A DNA stretch of 64,000 nt from Clostridiaceae bacterium Marseille-Q4149. Its GTDB lineage: Bacteria > Bacillota > Clostridia > Oscillospirales > Oscillospiraceae. The position numbers and the translations under genes were made by a program. Of this stretch, positions 25,174-33,884 are shown piece after piece (position 1 is the stretch's first letter; each line of letters opens with the position of its first letter). The stretch covers positions 1,550,001-1,614,000 of the forward strand of contig CP073691.1 of the NCBI GenBank assembly GCA_018228685.1, in the 5' to 3' direction. Below the pieces are notes generated by a model. The model searched no databases and was not told the origin of the DNA. It was given only the letters and a program-made list of their open reading frames with translations.

Positions 25174-26399
25174 CGGACCGCACCTCCCTTGGCCATGGAC
25201 ATCAGCTCACGCAGCTTCACCCGGCTGCCCCGGTGCACGATGAGTCCCGCATATACCCGGGACGCCAGGGTCAGCAGACCCCAGATCACCGCCGCCTGGA
25301 TCGCCCAGGACGCCAGCACCAGCCAGAAGGGCACATTGCCCCCGGCAAACTGCACCGGGGCGCAGAAAATACTCACAACGGGGCACAGGGTGGAAAACAC
25401 CGCCACCGGCCCGGAGGGCACGGCCCCCACCACGCAGGAGGCCAGATACCCCGTCATGGTCAGCAGCATCACAGGCCCCGTGGCCTCGCCTGCCTCCTCC
25501 ATGCCGGAGCAGCAGGCCCCGGCCACGCCGCCGATCAGGGACATGGTCAGATACCCCAGCCCCAGGGACACCAGCAGCACCAGCAGCACCCCCGCCGCCT
25601 GCCACAGGTCCTCCTGCACCCGGGGCACAGCCGCCAGCAGGCCGGACAGCTGCTTCTGCAGCACGCCGGGACCCATCAGCCCCGCCGTCAGCCCGCAGGA
25701 CACCCCGAAGCCCGCCAGCATGGCCAGCAGCCACCCGAAGGTGAAGGCCATCACCGCCAGGATCTTCCCCGCCAGCAGGGCCATGGGCTTCACGCTGACC
25801 AGCAGCAGCTCCACCAGCCGGGAGTCCTTCTCCTCCACCACGGCCCGGATCACATAGGACGCGCTCATCAGGCACAGGATCATAGCCAGGATGGAATAGC
25901 CGTACTGGACCCAGAAGCCGTCCTCATGGGAGTCCTCCTCCCCGGTGGATGCCGTCAGGGCCTCCAGCTGCCGGGACGACAGTCCCGCCGCCCGAAGGCA
26001 GGCGTCCCGGACGGCCTGCCGGGCCGTCTCCGCCAGCTGGGACAGCTCCCCGGCGTCGGCGGTTTCGCTGCCGACCACCGCCACCTGATAGCCGGTCTCA
26101 TCGCCGGTGACCGTCACCACAGCGTCCGGCTCCCCGGCGTCGGCGGAAAAGTCCGTGTCCGCCCAATAGGCTTCGCCGGAGAAGTCCAGGACCAGATCCG
26201 TGCGGTTATCCACCCGCACCGACGCCAGACCCGCGGTGTCCGATGTCTCCGGCGTCTCGCCGCCCAGAAGGGCCGTCAGCGGCATACTCACCGCCGCCAG
26301 CAGTACCATGATGATCAGCGTCACCCGGTTCGCCCTGCTTTTCAGCAGCTGCGACAGGGTAAAGCGGTACACCTGACCCGTGCCGGACAGGTCACGCAT
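25170..26399 (-). CDS. ABC-2 type transporter permease (first)
   Basis: A 409-residue NatB-like permease. It has one N-terminal helix (about 22-45), a large external domain of about 140 residues, then five or more helices, with AVVEEKDSRLVELLLVSVKPM as the coupling segment. An ATG at 26399 is preferred because a GGGGGG(TG) purine tract lies about 8 nt upstream; an in-frame GTG at 26408 is possible. It overlaps the ATPase gene by 8 nt. Confidence 0.83.
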   Translation of the reverse strand: MRDLSGTGQVYRFTLSQLLKSRANRVTLIIMVLLAAVSMPLTALLGGETPETSDTAGLASVRVDNRTDLVLDFSGEAYWADTDFSADAGEPDAVVTVTGDETGYQVAVVGSETADAGELSQLAETARQAVRDACLRAAGLSSRQLEALTASTGEEDSHEDGFWVQYGYSILAMILCLMSASYVIRAVVEEKDSRLVELLLVSVKPMALLAGKILAVMAFTFGWLLAMLAGFGVSCGLTAGLMGPGVLQKQLSGLLAAVPRVQEDLWQAAGVLLVLLVSLGLGYLTMSLIGGVAGACCSGMEEAGEATGPVMLLTMTGYLASCVVGAVPSGPVAVFSTLCPVVSIFCAPVQFAGGNVPFWLVLASWAIQAAVIWGLLTLASRVYAGLIVHRGSRVKLRELMSMAKGGAVR

Positions 26400-27360
26400 C
26401 GGACTCACCCCCCACGGTTTCCACGAAAATCTCGTGAAGGGACGGCTCCCGCAGGTTGAACAGCACCACCGTGACCCCGGCCCGGGTCAGCCGGGCCAGT
26501 AGGTCGTTGGCCTGCTCCTGGCCGGTGACCTTCAGCTGATACTCAAACTCCTTCCGGGTCACGATCTGCGCCCCGCTTTCGGCGATGTACGGCCCGGCGT
26601 CCTCCTCGGTTTTCAGCTGTAAATGCACCCGGCCATAGCCCTTCTTGATGTCGTTCAGGTGCCCCTGCAGAACCGTTCTGGACCGGTCCAGAATGGTCAG
26701 GTCCGTGCAGAACTCCTCCACCGTGGCCATCTGGTGGCTGGACATGATCAGGTATTTCCCGGCCTCGATCTCCTCCCGGATGATCCCCTTGAACAGGTCC
26801 GTGTTGATGGGGTCCAGGCCGGACAGGGGCTCATCCAGGATCAGCAGCTCCGGGTCCGACAGCAGGGCCGCCATCAGCTGGATTTTCTGCTGATTGCCCT
26901 TGGACAGCTGGTCCGGCCGCTTGGGCTTTTCCCGCTGGGCGGAGCCGCCCAGAAGCCCCCGCCGTCCCGTCTGCGCCGGGGCGCTGGGATAGAGATACTC
27001 CTCCACCTCCAGCCGCTGTGCCCAGTACCGGATGCGCCGTTTGGCCTCCGCCCGGGGCACGTCCCGCAGGGACGCGAAGTACAGCAGCTGATCCATCAGC
27101 GCATACTTGGGGTACAGGCCCCGCTCCTCCGCCAGATATCCCACGTTGCAGCGGCTGATATCCAGCGGTTCCCCGTTCCACAGCACCTCTCCCCCGTCCC
27201 GGGACAGCATATTCAGCATCATGCGGATGCTGGTGGTTTTTCCCGCGCCGTTGGTGCCCAGCAGGGCATACACCCCCGGCCCGGGCATCTCGAAGGACAG
27301 CCGGTCCACCACCGTCCTGTCCCCGTATCGCTTGGTCAGGTCCTTTACCGTCAGGCTCAT
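26392..27360 (-). CDS. ABC transporter ATP-binding protein
   Basis: A 322-residue cytoplasmic ATPase for the two adjacent permeases. Walker A GTNGAGKTTS is near residues 35-44, the signature LSKGNQQKIQL replaces LSGGQ as in the NatA/EcsA-type group, and Walker B LLILDEPLSGLDP and the H-loop SSHQM follow. The C-terminal ~100 residues are an accessory domain. It is coupled to the upstream HTH gene by ATGA. Confidence 0.92.
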   Translation of the reverse strand: MSLTVKDLTKRYGDRTVVDRLSFEMPGPGVYALLGTNGAGKTTSIRMMLNMLSRDGGEVLWNGEPLDISRCNVGYLAEERGLYPKYALMDQLLYFASLRDVPRAEAKRRIRYWAQRLEVEEYLYPSAPAQTGRRGLLGGSAQREKPKRPDQLSKGNQQKIQLMAALLSDPELLILDEPLSGLDPINTDLFKGIIREEIEAGKYLIMSSHQMATVEEFCTDLTILDRSRTVLQGHLNDIKKGYGRVHLQLKTEEDAGPYIAESGAQIVTRKEFEYQLKVTGQEQANDLLARLTRAGVTVVLFNLREPSLHEIFVETVGGESDA

Positions 27361-27560
27361 GTTTCTTCCTCCTCCCAGAATAACTGGTCCAATGTCTTAT
27401 CCAGCGCCCGGCAGATGGCGATGCACAGGTGGATGGTGGGGTTATAGTCCCCTTTTTCGATGGCGTTGATGGTCTGCCGGGACACGGACACCATGTCCGC
27501 CAGCTGCTGCTGGCTCAGGTCCTTGGCGGCCCGGGCCGATTTCAGGCGCAGATTCTTCAT
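27357..27560 (-). CDS. Small XRE-family helix-turn-helix regulator (YozG-like)
   Basis: A 67-residue single-domain DNA-binding protein: LSQQQLADMVSVSRQTINAIE is the helix-turn-helix, then GDYNPTIHLCIAICRALDK. It is the size of a bare HTH_3 domain. Its position between a membrane protein and an export ABC system, with 4-nt overlaps on both sides, suggests that it controls this operon. ATG at 27560. Confidence 0.88.
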   Translation of the reverse strand: MKNLRLKSARAAKDLSQQQLADMVSVSRQTINAIEKGDYNPTIHLCIAICRALDKTLDQLFWEEEET

Positions 27561-28096
27561 GCCTCCGCGTCCTCCTGCTCCTCCCGCTTCTGGCGGCGCA
27601 GACGGACCAGCATGCACACGAACATCACCCCGAACAGCACCCCGCAGGCCGGGGACAGCGCGTTCCAGGTCAGCAGTCCGTCCTCCACCAGGTCCCCGCT
27701 GCGCAGCTGCAGGAGGAAGTTGGGGATCTGGCACAGCACCACCGCGCCGAACAGCCACAGATAGGTCCGGGGATTCTGGGCCACGGCGAAATACGCGTCC
27801 TTTCGGACGCAGGCCACGATGAACACCCCGATGGACAGAAAGATCAGCATCCACACCGACACCCCGGGCTTGGCCCAGGGGCCCCAGATGGCCTCCACCC
27901 CGGTGTTGACGGCCAGGCTGAGCATCAGCGTCAGAAACGCCCAGCGATAGGCCACCCCCCGGGCGGCCATCTGCCGCTCGTCATACTCCGGCTTGGGCCG
28001 GCCCTGCTTCTTCCGCACCGCCGTCAGTATCGCCGTGACCACCGCCACGGCCATGATCCCCGCCAGAATGCCCGCCAGATAAAGTTCCGTATCCAT
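27557..28096 (-). CDS. Four-helix membrane protein of an HTH-ABC operon
   Basis: A 179-residue protein with hydrophobic segments near residues 7-27, 50-68, 81-98 and 113-130 plus a further one near 150-165. A conserved-looking PEYDERQMAARG follows helix 1. Proteins of this kind commonly accompany small XRE regulators in Firmicutes, but no function is established. Start 28096 has AAAGGAG 4 nt upstream; the longer start 33 codons on the 28129 side overlaps the promoter. Confidence 0.75.
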   Translation of the reverse strand: MDTELYLAGILAGIMAVAVVTAILTAVRKKQGRPKPEYDERQMAARGVAYRWAFLTLMLSLAVNTGVEAIWGPWAKPGVSVWMLIFLSIGVFIVACVRKDAYFAVAQNPRTYLWLFGAVVLCQIPNFLLQLRSGDLVEDGLLTWNALSPACGVLFGVMFVCMLVRLRRQKREEQEDAEA

Positions 28097-28119
28097 CGCT
28101 CCTTTCATATTGTTGCCCC

Positions 28120-28148
28120 AGCATATCACCCGCCCGACAGTTTGTCAA
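28120..28148 (-). promoter_or_regulatory. Promoter of the HTH-ABC export operon
   Basis: Minus strand TTGACA (28148-28143), 17-bp spacer, TATGCT (28125-28120); leader about 17 nt. Confidence 0.7.
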
Positions 28149-28205
28149 GTATATTTTACAAAAGTTTTCTTTTAGCTGTCACCCGGGCAGGCCGCCCTTT
28201 TCTCC

Positions 28206-28234
28206 TCGACAAAGGCGGTCCGGCCGGGTATAAT
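28206..28234 (+). promoter_or_regulatory. Promoter of the DUF1287 gene
   Basis: TCGACA (28206-28211), 17-bp spacer, TATAAT (28229-28234). Confidence 0.6.
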
Positions 28235-28264
28235 GGTTCTATCCCACCAAGGAGGACCACGGAT

Positions 28265-28918
28265 ATGAAGAAAAAACGCCTGTTTCTGATCCCCCTGTGC
28301 CTGTTGCTGCTGGCCGCGGCCTGGTTCCTGCTGCGAAGCCGCATTCCCCAGCGGTGGTACACCGCCGATGAACTGGGCATCCCCCAGCTGCAAAGCCCCC
28401 TGGACGCCGACGGCGACGGCGTGGACGACTGGACGGACATGGTCCTGGGCGCCCGGGCCTATATTGCCACCCACCCACACTATAAAAGCAAATACTACGC
28501 CGGCGGCTATCCCGACGACGGCCTGGGGGTATGCACCGACGTGATCTGGCAGGCCTTCCGGGCGGCGGGCTATTCCCTGAAGGACCTGGTGGACCGGGAC
28601 ATTGCCGACCATCCCGCCTGCTACCCCAACATTGAGACCCCTGACGGCAACATCGACTTCCGCCGGGTCAGCAATCTGGATACCTTCTTCCGCCGTCATG
28701 CTCAGGTGCTGACCTGCGACCTGGACGACCCCGCCCAGTGGCAGCCCGGGGACATTGTGATCTTCGGCGACCGGGACCACATCGGCATCTGCTCCGACCG
28801 CCGGAACCGGCAGGGGATCCCCTTCCTCATCCACCACGGAAACCCCATCGACGAGGCCGTGGAGCGCAATGACATGGGCAAATACGTCATTACCGGCCAT
28901 TTCCGCTGGATGGGATAA
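28265..28918 (+). CDS. DUF1287 domain-containing exported protein
   Basis: A 217-residue protein with an N-terminal membrane anchor or signal (residues about 5-22, [19 protein letters not shown]). The DUF1287 domain, related to NlpC/P60-like cysteine hydrolases, follows: [19 protein letters not shown] with the likely nucleophile Cys, then [10 protein letters not shown] with the His. Family members are thought to act in the cell envelope, but the reaction is not known. Start 28265 follows CAAGGAGGACC. An upstream in-frame ATG at 28142 would overlap the promoter. Confidence 0.85.
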   Translation: MKKKRLFLIPLCLLLLAAAWFLLRSRIPQRWYTADELGIPQLQSPLDADGDGVDDWTDMVLGARAYIATHPHYKSKYYAGGYPDDGLGVCTDVIWQAFRAAGYSLKDLVDRDIADHPACYPNIETPDGNIDFRRVSNLDTFFRRHAQVLTCDLDDPAQWQPGDIVIFGDRDHIGICSDRRNRQGIPFLIHHGNPIDEAVERNDMGKYVITGHFRWMG

Positions 28919-28968
28919 GGTTTTTTATAAAAAACGCCGCCTTTCCGTCACAAACCGCAAAATTTATC

Positions 28969-28997
28969 TTGCAATTCCCGGCGCACTGTGGTATTAT
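28969..28997 (+). promoter_or_regulatory. Promoter of rpsB-tsf
   Basis: TTGCAA (28969-28974), 17-bp spacer, TATTAT (28992-28997). The roughly 100-nt leader (29004-29105) is long enough for ribosomal-protein autoregulation; no known leader motif was recognised in it. Confidence 0.7.
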
Positions 28998-29105
28998 ATT
29001 TCAGCATTCCGCACAGGGGCGGACTTTCGGTCGGTGCCGCAAGGTTGGCCGGGGGGAGGAAGCTCCTGGAGGCAACAAACTAAAAATCAAAGGAGAAATG
29101 AAACC

Positions 29106-29834
29106 ATGGCTAACCAGAACGTCGTATCCATGAAGGCCCTGCTGGAGGCCGGTGTCCACTTCGGTCACCAGACCCGCCGCTGGAACCCCAAGATGGCCCC
29201 CTACATTTACACCGAGCGCAACGGCATCTATATCATCGATCTGCAGAAGACCGTGAAGAAGCTGGAGGAGGCCTATAACTTCGTGCGTCAGCTGTCCGAG
29301 AGCGGCCAGTCCCTGCTGTTCGTGGGCACCAAGAAGCAGGCTCAGGAGGCCATCAAGGAAGAGGCTCTGCGCTGCAATATGTACTATGTCAACGCCCGCT
29401 GGCTGGGCGGCATGATGACCAACTTCAAGACCATGCGCACCCGTATCGACCGCCTGAACCAGCTCAAGACCATGCAGGCCGACGGCACCTTCGATATGCT
29501 GCCCAAGAAGGAAGTCATCAAGCACCTGGGCGAGATCGAGAAGCTGGAGAAGTACCTGGGCGGCGTGAAGGAAATGAAGAAGCTGCCCGGCGCCCTGTTC
29601 ATCGTGGACACCCGCAAGGAGCGCAACGCCATCGCCGAGGCCCATCGTCTGGGCATCCCCGTTGTGGCCATCGCCGATACCAACTGCGATCCCGACGAGA
29701 TCGACTATCCCATCCCCGGCAACGATGACGCCATCCGCGCCATCCGCCTGATCTCCTCCATTATGGCCAACGCCATGATCGAAGGCCGCCAGGGCGAGCA
29801 GACCGAGGAAGCCGCCCAGGAGACCGCTGAGTAA
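29106..29834 (+). CDS. rpsB: 30S ribosomal protein S2
   Basis: A 242-residue protein; [23 protein letters not shown] is the S2 N-terminal signature, then [10 protein letters not shown] and the [12 protein letters not shown] / [14 protein letters not shown] motifs. Start 29106 follows AAAGGAGAAA. It lies upstream of tsf, the common bacterial order. Confidence 0.97.
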   Translation: MANQNVVSMKALLEAGVHFGHQTRRWNPKMAPYIYTERNGIYIIDLQKTVKKLEEAYNFVRQLSESGQSLLFVGTKKQAQEAIKEEALRCNMYYVNARWLGGMMTNFKTMRTRIDRLNQLKTMQADGTFDMLPKKEVIKHLGEIEKLEKYLGGVKEMKKLPGALFIVDTRKERNAIAEAHRLGIPVVAIADTNCDPDEIDYPIPGNDDAIRAIRLISSIMANAMIEGRQGEQTEEAAQETAE

Positions 29835-29869
29835 GCGTATATTTTCAGGCTGTATCACCGCGTAACCAC

Positions 29870-29897
29870 GGGGCAGGGTGTATGCCCTGCCCCTTTT
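29870..29897 (+). terminator. Hairpin between rpsB and tsf
   Basis: GGGGCAGGG pairs with CCCTGCCCC around a 6-nt loop, followed by TTTT. It is probably a partial terminator that adjusts the tsf level relative to rpsB. Confidence 0.7.
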
Positions 29898-29929
29898 ACT
29901 GTATTATTATGAAATTGGAGGAACTAAGA

Positions 29930-30853
29930 ATGTCTTTTACTGCTGCTGATGTGAAGACCCTGCGCGAGATGACCAGCGTGGGCATGATGGACTGCAAGAA
30001 GGCCCTGACCGAGTGCGACGGCGACATGGACAAGGCCGTTGAGTATCTGCGGGAAAAGGGCCTGGCCAAGGCCGCCAAGAAGGCCGGCCGCATCGCCGCC
30101 GAGGGTATGTCCTATGCCCTGGTGGAGAACGGCGTGGGCGCCCTGGTGGAAGTCAACTGCGAGACCGACTTCTGCGCCAAGAGCGACCTGTTTGTCGCCT
30201 TCGTCAAGGATATCGCCAAGGCCGTTCTGGATAACGACCCCGCCGATGTGGACGCCCTGATGAACTGCAAGTATCCCGGCACCGAGCTGACCGTGTCCGA
30301 GACCATGCCCGAGAAGGTCATGTCCATCGGCGAGAACCTGCAGATCCGCCGCTTCGTCCGCTTCGCCGAGAACACCAGCGTGGGTTATGTCCATGCCGGC
30401 GGCAAGATCGGCGTTCTGGTGAACCTGGCCGTGGAGGGCGTGGACGCCTCCGAGATCGGCAAGAACGTCGCCATGCAGATCGCCGCTCTGAATCCCCGCT
30501 TCTGGGATAAGTCCCAGGTCACCGAGGACGTCCTGGCCGAGGAGAAGAAGATCGCCCTGGCTCTGATGGACAGCGATCCCAAGATGGCCTCCAAGCCCGC
30601 CCAGGTCAAGGAGAAGATCGTCATGGGCAAGATGAACAAGTTCTACGAGGAGAACTGCCTGCTGCAGATGGAGTTCGTCCGCAGCGACCTGTTCCAGGGC
30701 ACCGTGGAGCACTACATTGCCGACGCCGCCAAGAAGCTGGGCGGTTCCGTGAAGTTCGTCACCGCCGTTCGCTTCCAGACCGGCGAGGGCATCGAGAAGA
30801 AGCAGGAGGACTTCGCCGCCGAGGTCGCCGCTCAGATGAACATGGGCAAGTAA
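29930..30853 (+). CDS. tsf: Elongation factor Ts
   Basis: A 307-residue nucleotide-exchange factor for EF-Tu. The N-terminal UBA-like domain (TAADVKTLREMTSVGMMDCKKAL) is intact, followed by the core with VNCETDFCAKSDLF and the C-terminal dimerisation segment. Start 29930 follows TTGGAGGAACT. It shares the rpsB transcript through the 29870 hairpin. Confidence 0.97.
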   Translation: MSFTAADVKTLREMTSVGMMDCKKALTECDGDMDKAVEYLREKGLAKAAKKAGRIAAEGMSYALVENGVGALVEVNCETDFCAKSDLFVAFVKDIAKAVLDNDPADVDALMNCKYPGTELTVSETMPEKVMSIGENLQIRRFVRFAENTSVGYVHAGGKIGVLVNLAVEGVDASEIGKNVAMQIAALNPRFWDKSQVTEDVLAEEKKIALALMDSDPKMASKPAQVKEKIVMGKMNKFYEENCLLQMEFVRSDLFQGTVEHYIADAAKKLGGSVKFVTAVRFQTGEGIEKKQEDFAAEVAAQMNMGK

Positions 30854-30874
30854 GCCTCTATTCCGCTTTCAAAA

Positions 30875-30906
30875 AATCCCGCGCCGGTTCCGGCGCGGGA
30901 TTTTTT
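30875..30906. terminator. Bidirectional terminator between tsf and metI
   Basis: AATCCCGCGCCGG pairs with CCGGCGCGGGATT around a 2-nt loop; T-tracts on both sides (TTTTTT on plus, AAAAAA read as T on minus). Confidence 0.9.
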
Positions 30907-30916
30907 CAGCTCTTTA

Positions 30917-31621
30917 TCACTTTTTCAGCCGCTTGTCGCACTTCACGGCCAGCTTGGTGCCCACCGTCTGAAACAGCTGCACCAGCAGAATCAGCAGGAT
31001 CACCGCCGCGAACATCACCAGGTACTTATACCGGTAATAGCCATAGTCGATGGCGACCTTGCCCAGGCCGCCGCCGCCGATGATGCCGCTCATGGCGGAG
31101 TAACCCAGAATGGTAGTCAGGGAGATGGTGACGTTCTGAATCAGGGACGGCACGCTTTCGGGGATCATCACCTTGCAGATGATCTGCATGGGCGTGGCGC
31201 CCATGCTCTGGGCCGCCTCGATGATGTTGGGGTCCACCTCCCGCAGGCTGCTCTCCACCAGCCTGGCCACAAAGGGGAAGGCCGCCACCACCAGGGGAAC
31301 GATGGTGGCCGTGGTACCCACGGCGGTGCCGATGATCAGCCGGGACAGGGGAAACACCATGATCATCAGAATCAGGAACGGGATGGACCGCAGCAGATTG
31401 ATGATGACGTTCAATGCCGACAGCACCGGCTTCGGCAGGGGCAGGACGCCGTCCTTCTCCCCGGCCACCAGCAGCACCCCCAGGGGCAGGCCCAGCAGGA
31501 TGGCCAGGGCGGTGGACAGCACCGTCACATAGAAGGTCTCCCACAGTGCCATGGGAAACTGGGTCAGAAAGGCGGTTTTCAGCTCCGCCAGGGACTCCGC
31601 CGTAAACAGATCACTGTACAT
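30917..31621 (-). CDS. metI: Methionine ABC transporter permease
   Basis: A 234-residue permease with five or six helices. VSTALAILLGLPLGVLL is a typical early helix; the cytoplasmic EAA loop EAAQSMGATPMQIICKVMIPE contacts MetN. The start overlaps the metN stop by 11 nt. With MetN and MetQ it imports D/L-methionine. Confidence 0.94.
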   Translation of the reverse strand: MYSDLFTAESLAELKTAFLTQFPMALWETFYVTVLSTALAILLGLPLGVLLVAGEKDGVLPLPKPVLSALNVIINLLRSIPFLILMIMVFPLSRLIIGTAVGTTATIVPLVVAAFPFVARLVESSLREVDPNIIEAAQSMGATPMQIICKVMIPESVPSLIQNVTISLTTILGYSAMSGIIGGGGLGKVAIDYGYYRYKYLVMFAAVILLILLVQLFQTVGTKLAVKCDKRLKK

Positions 31622-32618
31622 CCACGCTTACCTCCTCTGCCTGCAAATTGGGGATGGTCCGGAAAAACTGCCAGGCCCGGTCAAACTGGCTGTTGGGGAT
31701 GCCCAGCAGCATACTGCCGTAAACCTCCTCCGACAGCTTCTGGGTGCTGGCGGAGATGACGTTGGCATAGATGCTCTCCTCCGCCGCCAGCCGGGCCACC
31801 ATGGGGATGGCCGTGGTCTGTGCGCTGCGGAAAATCAGCCGGATGCGCCGCTCCTGGCTGGGGTCGGACACTGCCGCGTCGGCCCCGCCGGGGAACACCA
31901 GGTGCCGGGCCGCCTGGGACTTGGGGGCGGAGAACACCGCCGATACCAGGCCGTCCTCCACCACCTCGCCGTCGTCCAGGATGGCCACGTGGGTGCAGAT
32001 CTCCTTCACCACGCTCATCTGGTGGGTGATGACCACCACGGTGATGCCCAGCTTGCGGTTGATGTCCTGGATCAGCTCCAGGATCTGCCGGGTGGTTTTG
32101 GGGTCCAGGGCGCTGGTGGCCTCGTCGCACAGCAGCACCTTGGGATTGGTGGCCAGGGCCCGGGCGATGGCAATGCGCTGCTGCTGGCCGCCGGACAGCT
32201 GCGCGGGATAGGCCTGGGCCTTATCCGGCAGCCCCACCAGCTCCAGCAGCTCCCAGGCCTTGGCCTGGGCCTCCTTCCGGCCCACCCCGGCCAGCTCCAT
32301 GGGGAAGCAGATGTTCTGCAAACAGGTGCGCTGCATCAGCAGGTTGAACCGCTGGAAGATCATGGTGATCTCCCGCCGGGCCGCCCGCAGCTGGGCCGGG
32401 GTCATGGCGTCCAGTTGCTGGCCGTTGACGATGACCCGGCCCTCCGTGGGCCGCTCCAGCATATTGATGCAGCGGACCAGAGTGCTCTTGCCTGCGCCGC
32501 TCATGCCGATGATGCCATAGATATCCCCGTCGGCGATGGTCAGGGACACGTCCCGCAGGGCGTCCACCCGCCCGCCGGCGTTTTCAAAGGTCTTGCTGAC
32601 ATGCTGTAATTCGATCAA
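31611..32618 (-). CDS. metN: Methionine ABC transporter ATP-binding protein
   Basis: A 335-residue ATPase starting with TTG at 32618, with GGGGAGG 8 nt upstream. Walker A GMSGAGKST (near residues 38-46), Q-loop IFQRFNLL, signature LSGGQQQRIAIA, Walker B VLLCDEATSALD and H-loop VVITHQM are all intact. The C-terminal ~90 residues form the NIL/ACT-like domain that binds methionine and inhibits transport in the E. coli homologue. Confidence 0.95.
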   Translation of the reverse strand: MIELQHVSKTFENAGGRVDALRDVSLTIADGDIYGIIGMSGAGKSTLVRCINMLERPTEGRVIVNGQQLDAMTPAQLRAARREITMIFQRFNLLMQRTCLQNICFPMELAGVGRKEAQAKAWELLELVGLPDKAQAYPAQLSGGQQQRIAIARALATNPKVLLCDEATSALDPKTTRQILELIQDINRKLGITVVVITHQMSVVKEICTHVAILDDGEVVEDGLVSAVFSAPKSQAARHLVFPGGADAAVSDPSQERRIRLIFRSAQTTAIPMVARLAAEESIYANVISASTQKLSEEVYGSMLLGIPNSQFDRAWQFFRTIPNLQAEEVSVDVQ

Positions 32619-32652
32619 GGCTGCTGCCTCCCCTTCTGTTGTTGATAAACGG

Positions 32653-33522
32653 TTACTTGGAAGCCTTCAGAGCATCCAGGCTGGTCTGCAGGCCGCCATA
32701 CAGGCCCATGGGCTCCACATGGATGGCGCTGACGGACACGATGTGGGTGTTGTTCTCGGCGTTGAAGTCCTCCAGATAGGGCAGATGCTGGAAATAGTTG
32801 GCGTCCAGGGTGCCGTCATCCACCACGGTGTTGGGCACCACATAGTCGTTGTAAACCTGGATGTCCAGGGTGATGCCCTTGGCGGCCAGGATCTCCTTGG
32901 CCACCTCCAGGATCTCGGCGTGAGGCGTGGGGGAGGCGGCCACGGTGATGGTCTGGCCCTTCAGGGCGTCGTAATCCACGGAATCGTCATAGCCGTTGCC
33001 GGGGTTGGTGACGGTGCTGACCACGGAGCCGTTGTACTTGCTCTCGATGAAGCTGGCCACCTGCCGGCTCTCCAGAGCGGCCTTCAGGGCCAGGATCTTG
33101 GGGGTATTTTCATTGCCCTCCTTCACAGCCAGGATGTTGGCATAGGCGGAGGAGGAGCCCTCGATGGCCAGGGAGTCCTTCACGGGGTTCAGCCCGGCGT
33201 TGATGGCGTAGTTGGAGTTGATGACGGCGTAGTCGGCGTCCTTCAGCATATCGGGCAGACGGGCGGCCTCGGCCTCTACGATCTCCACGTTATAGGGGTT
33301 CTCCACGATATCGTTCTTGGTGGCGGTGATGCCTGCGCCGTCCCGCAGCTTGATGATGCCGTTCTCCTGCAGCAGCAGCAGGGCCCGGGCCTCGTTGGTG
33401 GTGTCGTTGGGAACGGCGATCTTCAGGGAGGTGCTCTTGGAGCCGCAGCCCGTCAGGGCCAGGGCCAGGGCCAGGACCAGCGCCAGAACCAGCGCCGTCA
33501 GCTTCACGGAAGTCTTTTTCAT
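32653..33522 (-). CDS. metQ: Methionine-binding lipoprotein (NlpA family)
   Basis: A 289-residue substrate-binding protein. The signal peptide (MKKTSVKLTALVLALVLALA) ends in the lipobox LALTGC, with Cys26 the lipidated residue. The mature part shows the NlpA-type domain: ASPTPHAEILEVAK, VYNDYVVPN, LDANYFQHLPYLE and the C-terminal KASK. The start is preceded by ACAAGGAGA, which lies inside the end of an upstream 39-codon reading frame. First main gene of the metQNI operon. Confidence 0.94.
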   Translation of the reverse strand: MKKTSVKLTALVLALVLALALALTGCGSKSTSLKIAVPNDTTNEARALLLLQENGIIKLRDGAGITATKNDIVENPYNVEIVEAEAARLPDMLKDADYAVINSNYAINAGLNPVKDSLAIEGSSSAYANILAVKEGNENTPKILALKAALESRQVASFIESKYNGSVVSTVTNPGNGYDDSVDYDALKGQTITVAASPTPHAEILEVAKEILAAKGITLDIQVYNDYVVPNTVVDDGTLDANYFQHLPYLEDFNAENNTHIVSVSAIHVEPMGLYGGLQTSLDALKASK

Positions 33523-33528
33523 GATGTA

Positions 33529-33648
33529 TTATCTCCTTGTTATCATTAATTCGGTGATTGGTTGGTTTTCAGAATGGATGGAACGTCCGGCGGCCCGGGG
33601 CCACATTCGGTCGTCCAGTAGGGTGATAAGGCCCGGCATCAGGCGCAT
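33529..33648 (-). CDS. Short upstream reading frame before metQ (39 aa)
   Basis: ATG at 33648 with AAAGGAGC 11 nt upstream, 39 codons, TAA at 33531-33529, 6 nt before the metQ ATG. It begins MRLMPGLITLLDDRMWPRAA. Its last codons (AACAAGGAGATAA region) contain the metQ ribosome-binding site, so its translation would run into metQ initiation. It lies downstream of the attenuator terminator and would be made only on read-through transcripts. No family is recognised; it may be a coupling frame rather than a functional peptide. Confidence 0.45.
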   Translation of the reverse strand: MRLMPGLITLLDDRMWPRAAGRSIHSENQPITELMITRR

Positions 33649-33673
33649 GGTTTTTCAGCTCCTTTCATGCAGC

Positions 33674-33707
33674 AAAAAAACAGCGGAAGGTCATTGACCT
33701 TCCGCTG
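33674..33707 (-). terminator. Attenuator terminator upstream of metQNI
   Basis: Minus-strand RNA: CAGCGGAAGGTC (33707-33696), 3-nt loop, GACCTTCCGCTG (33692-33681), then seven U (33680-33674). A perfect 12-bp intrinsic terminator within the 5' leader, before metQ. Confidence 0.92.
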
Positions 33708-33749
33708 CCGCAAACGATTCATTCAGGCAAGCGCTGAAAGGGAATGACC
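33689..33749 (-). promoter_or_regulatory. Predicted antiterminator of the methionine attenuator
   Basis: GGTCATTCCCTTTC (33749-33736), inside codons 29-33 of the leader peptide, can pair with the stretch 33703-33689 of the terminator region. GGTCATT pairs with AATGACC; after a 1x2 internal loop CCTTTC pairs with GGAAGG, the last two base pairs including one G-U. That is 13 pairs and cannot coexist with the terminator stem. Confidence 0.7.
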
Positions 33750-33833
33750 ATTTTTTCCATAGCAAAGCATGCACATGCCGCACATGTGCATCATGGTCAT
33801 CATCATGCTGTTGTTGCAGAGCAGCTTCGTCAT
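33723..33833 (-). CDS. Methionine-rich leader peptide (36 aa) of the metQNI attenuator
   Basis: ATG at 33833 with AAAGGGA 7 nt upstream, TGA at 33725-33723. The peptide begins MTKLLCNNSMMMTMMHMC and continues GMCMLCYGKNGHSLSALA. Beyond the start it has eight Met codons at positions 10-12, 14, 15, 17, 20 and 22, plus four Cys at 6, 18, 21 and 24. A ribosome stalled on the Met codons would leave codons 29-33 free to form the antiterminator; one that reaches the stop would cover them and let the terminator form. An ATG 7 nt upstream in another frame has no room for a ribosome-binding site. Confidence 0.8.
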   Translation of the reverse strand: MTKLLCNNSMMMTMMHMCGMCMLCYGKNGHSLSALA

Positions 33834-33884
33834 GGCGCATTCCCTTTCTCGCCGCAGGTGCGGCGGTTTTCGTTGACGGGTGCA

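Noticed and set aside
33691..33840. His/Asp-rich reading frame starting MRHDEAALQQQHDDDHD over the met leader
   Set aside because: It starts 7 nt upstream of the leader peptide in another frame, directly abutting the AAAGGGA site with no spacing, and runs through the terminator. The Met-rich frame has the correct spacing and stops before the terminator.
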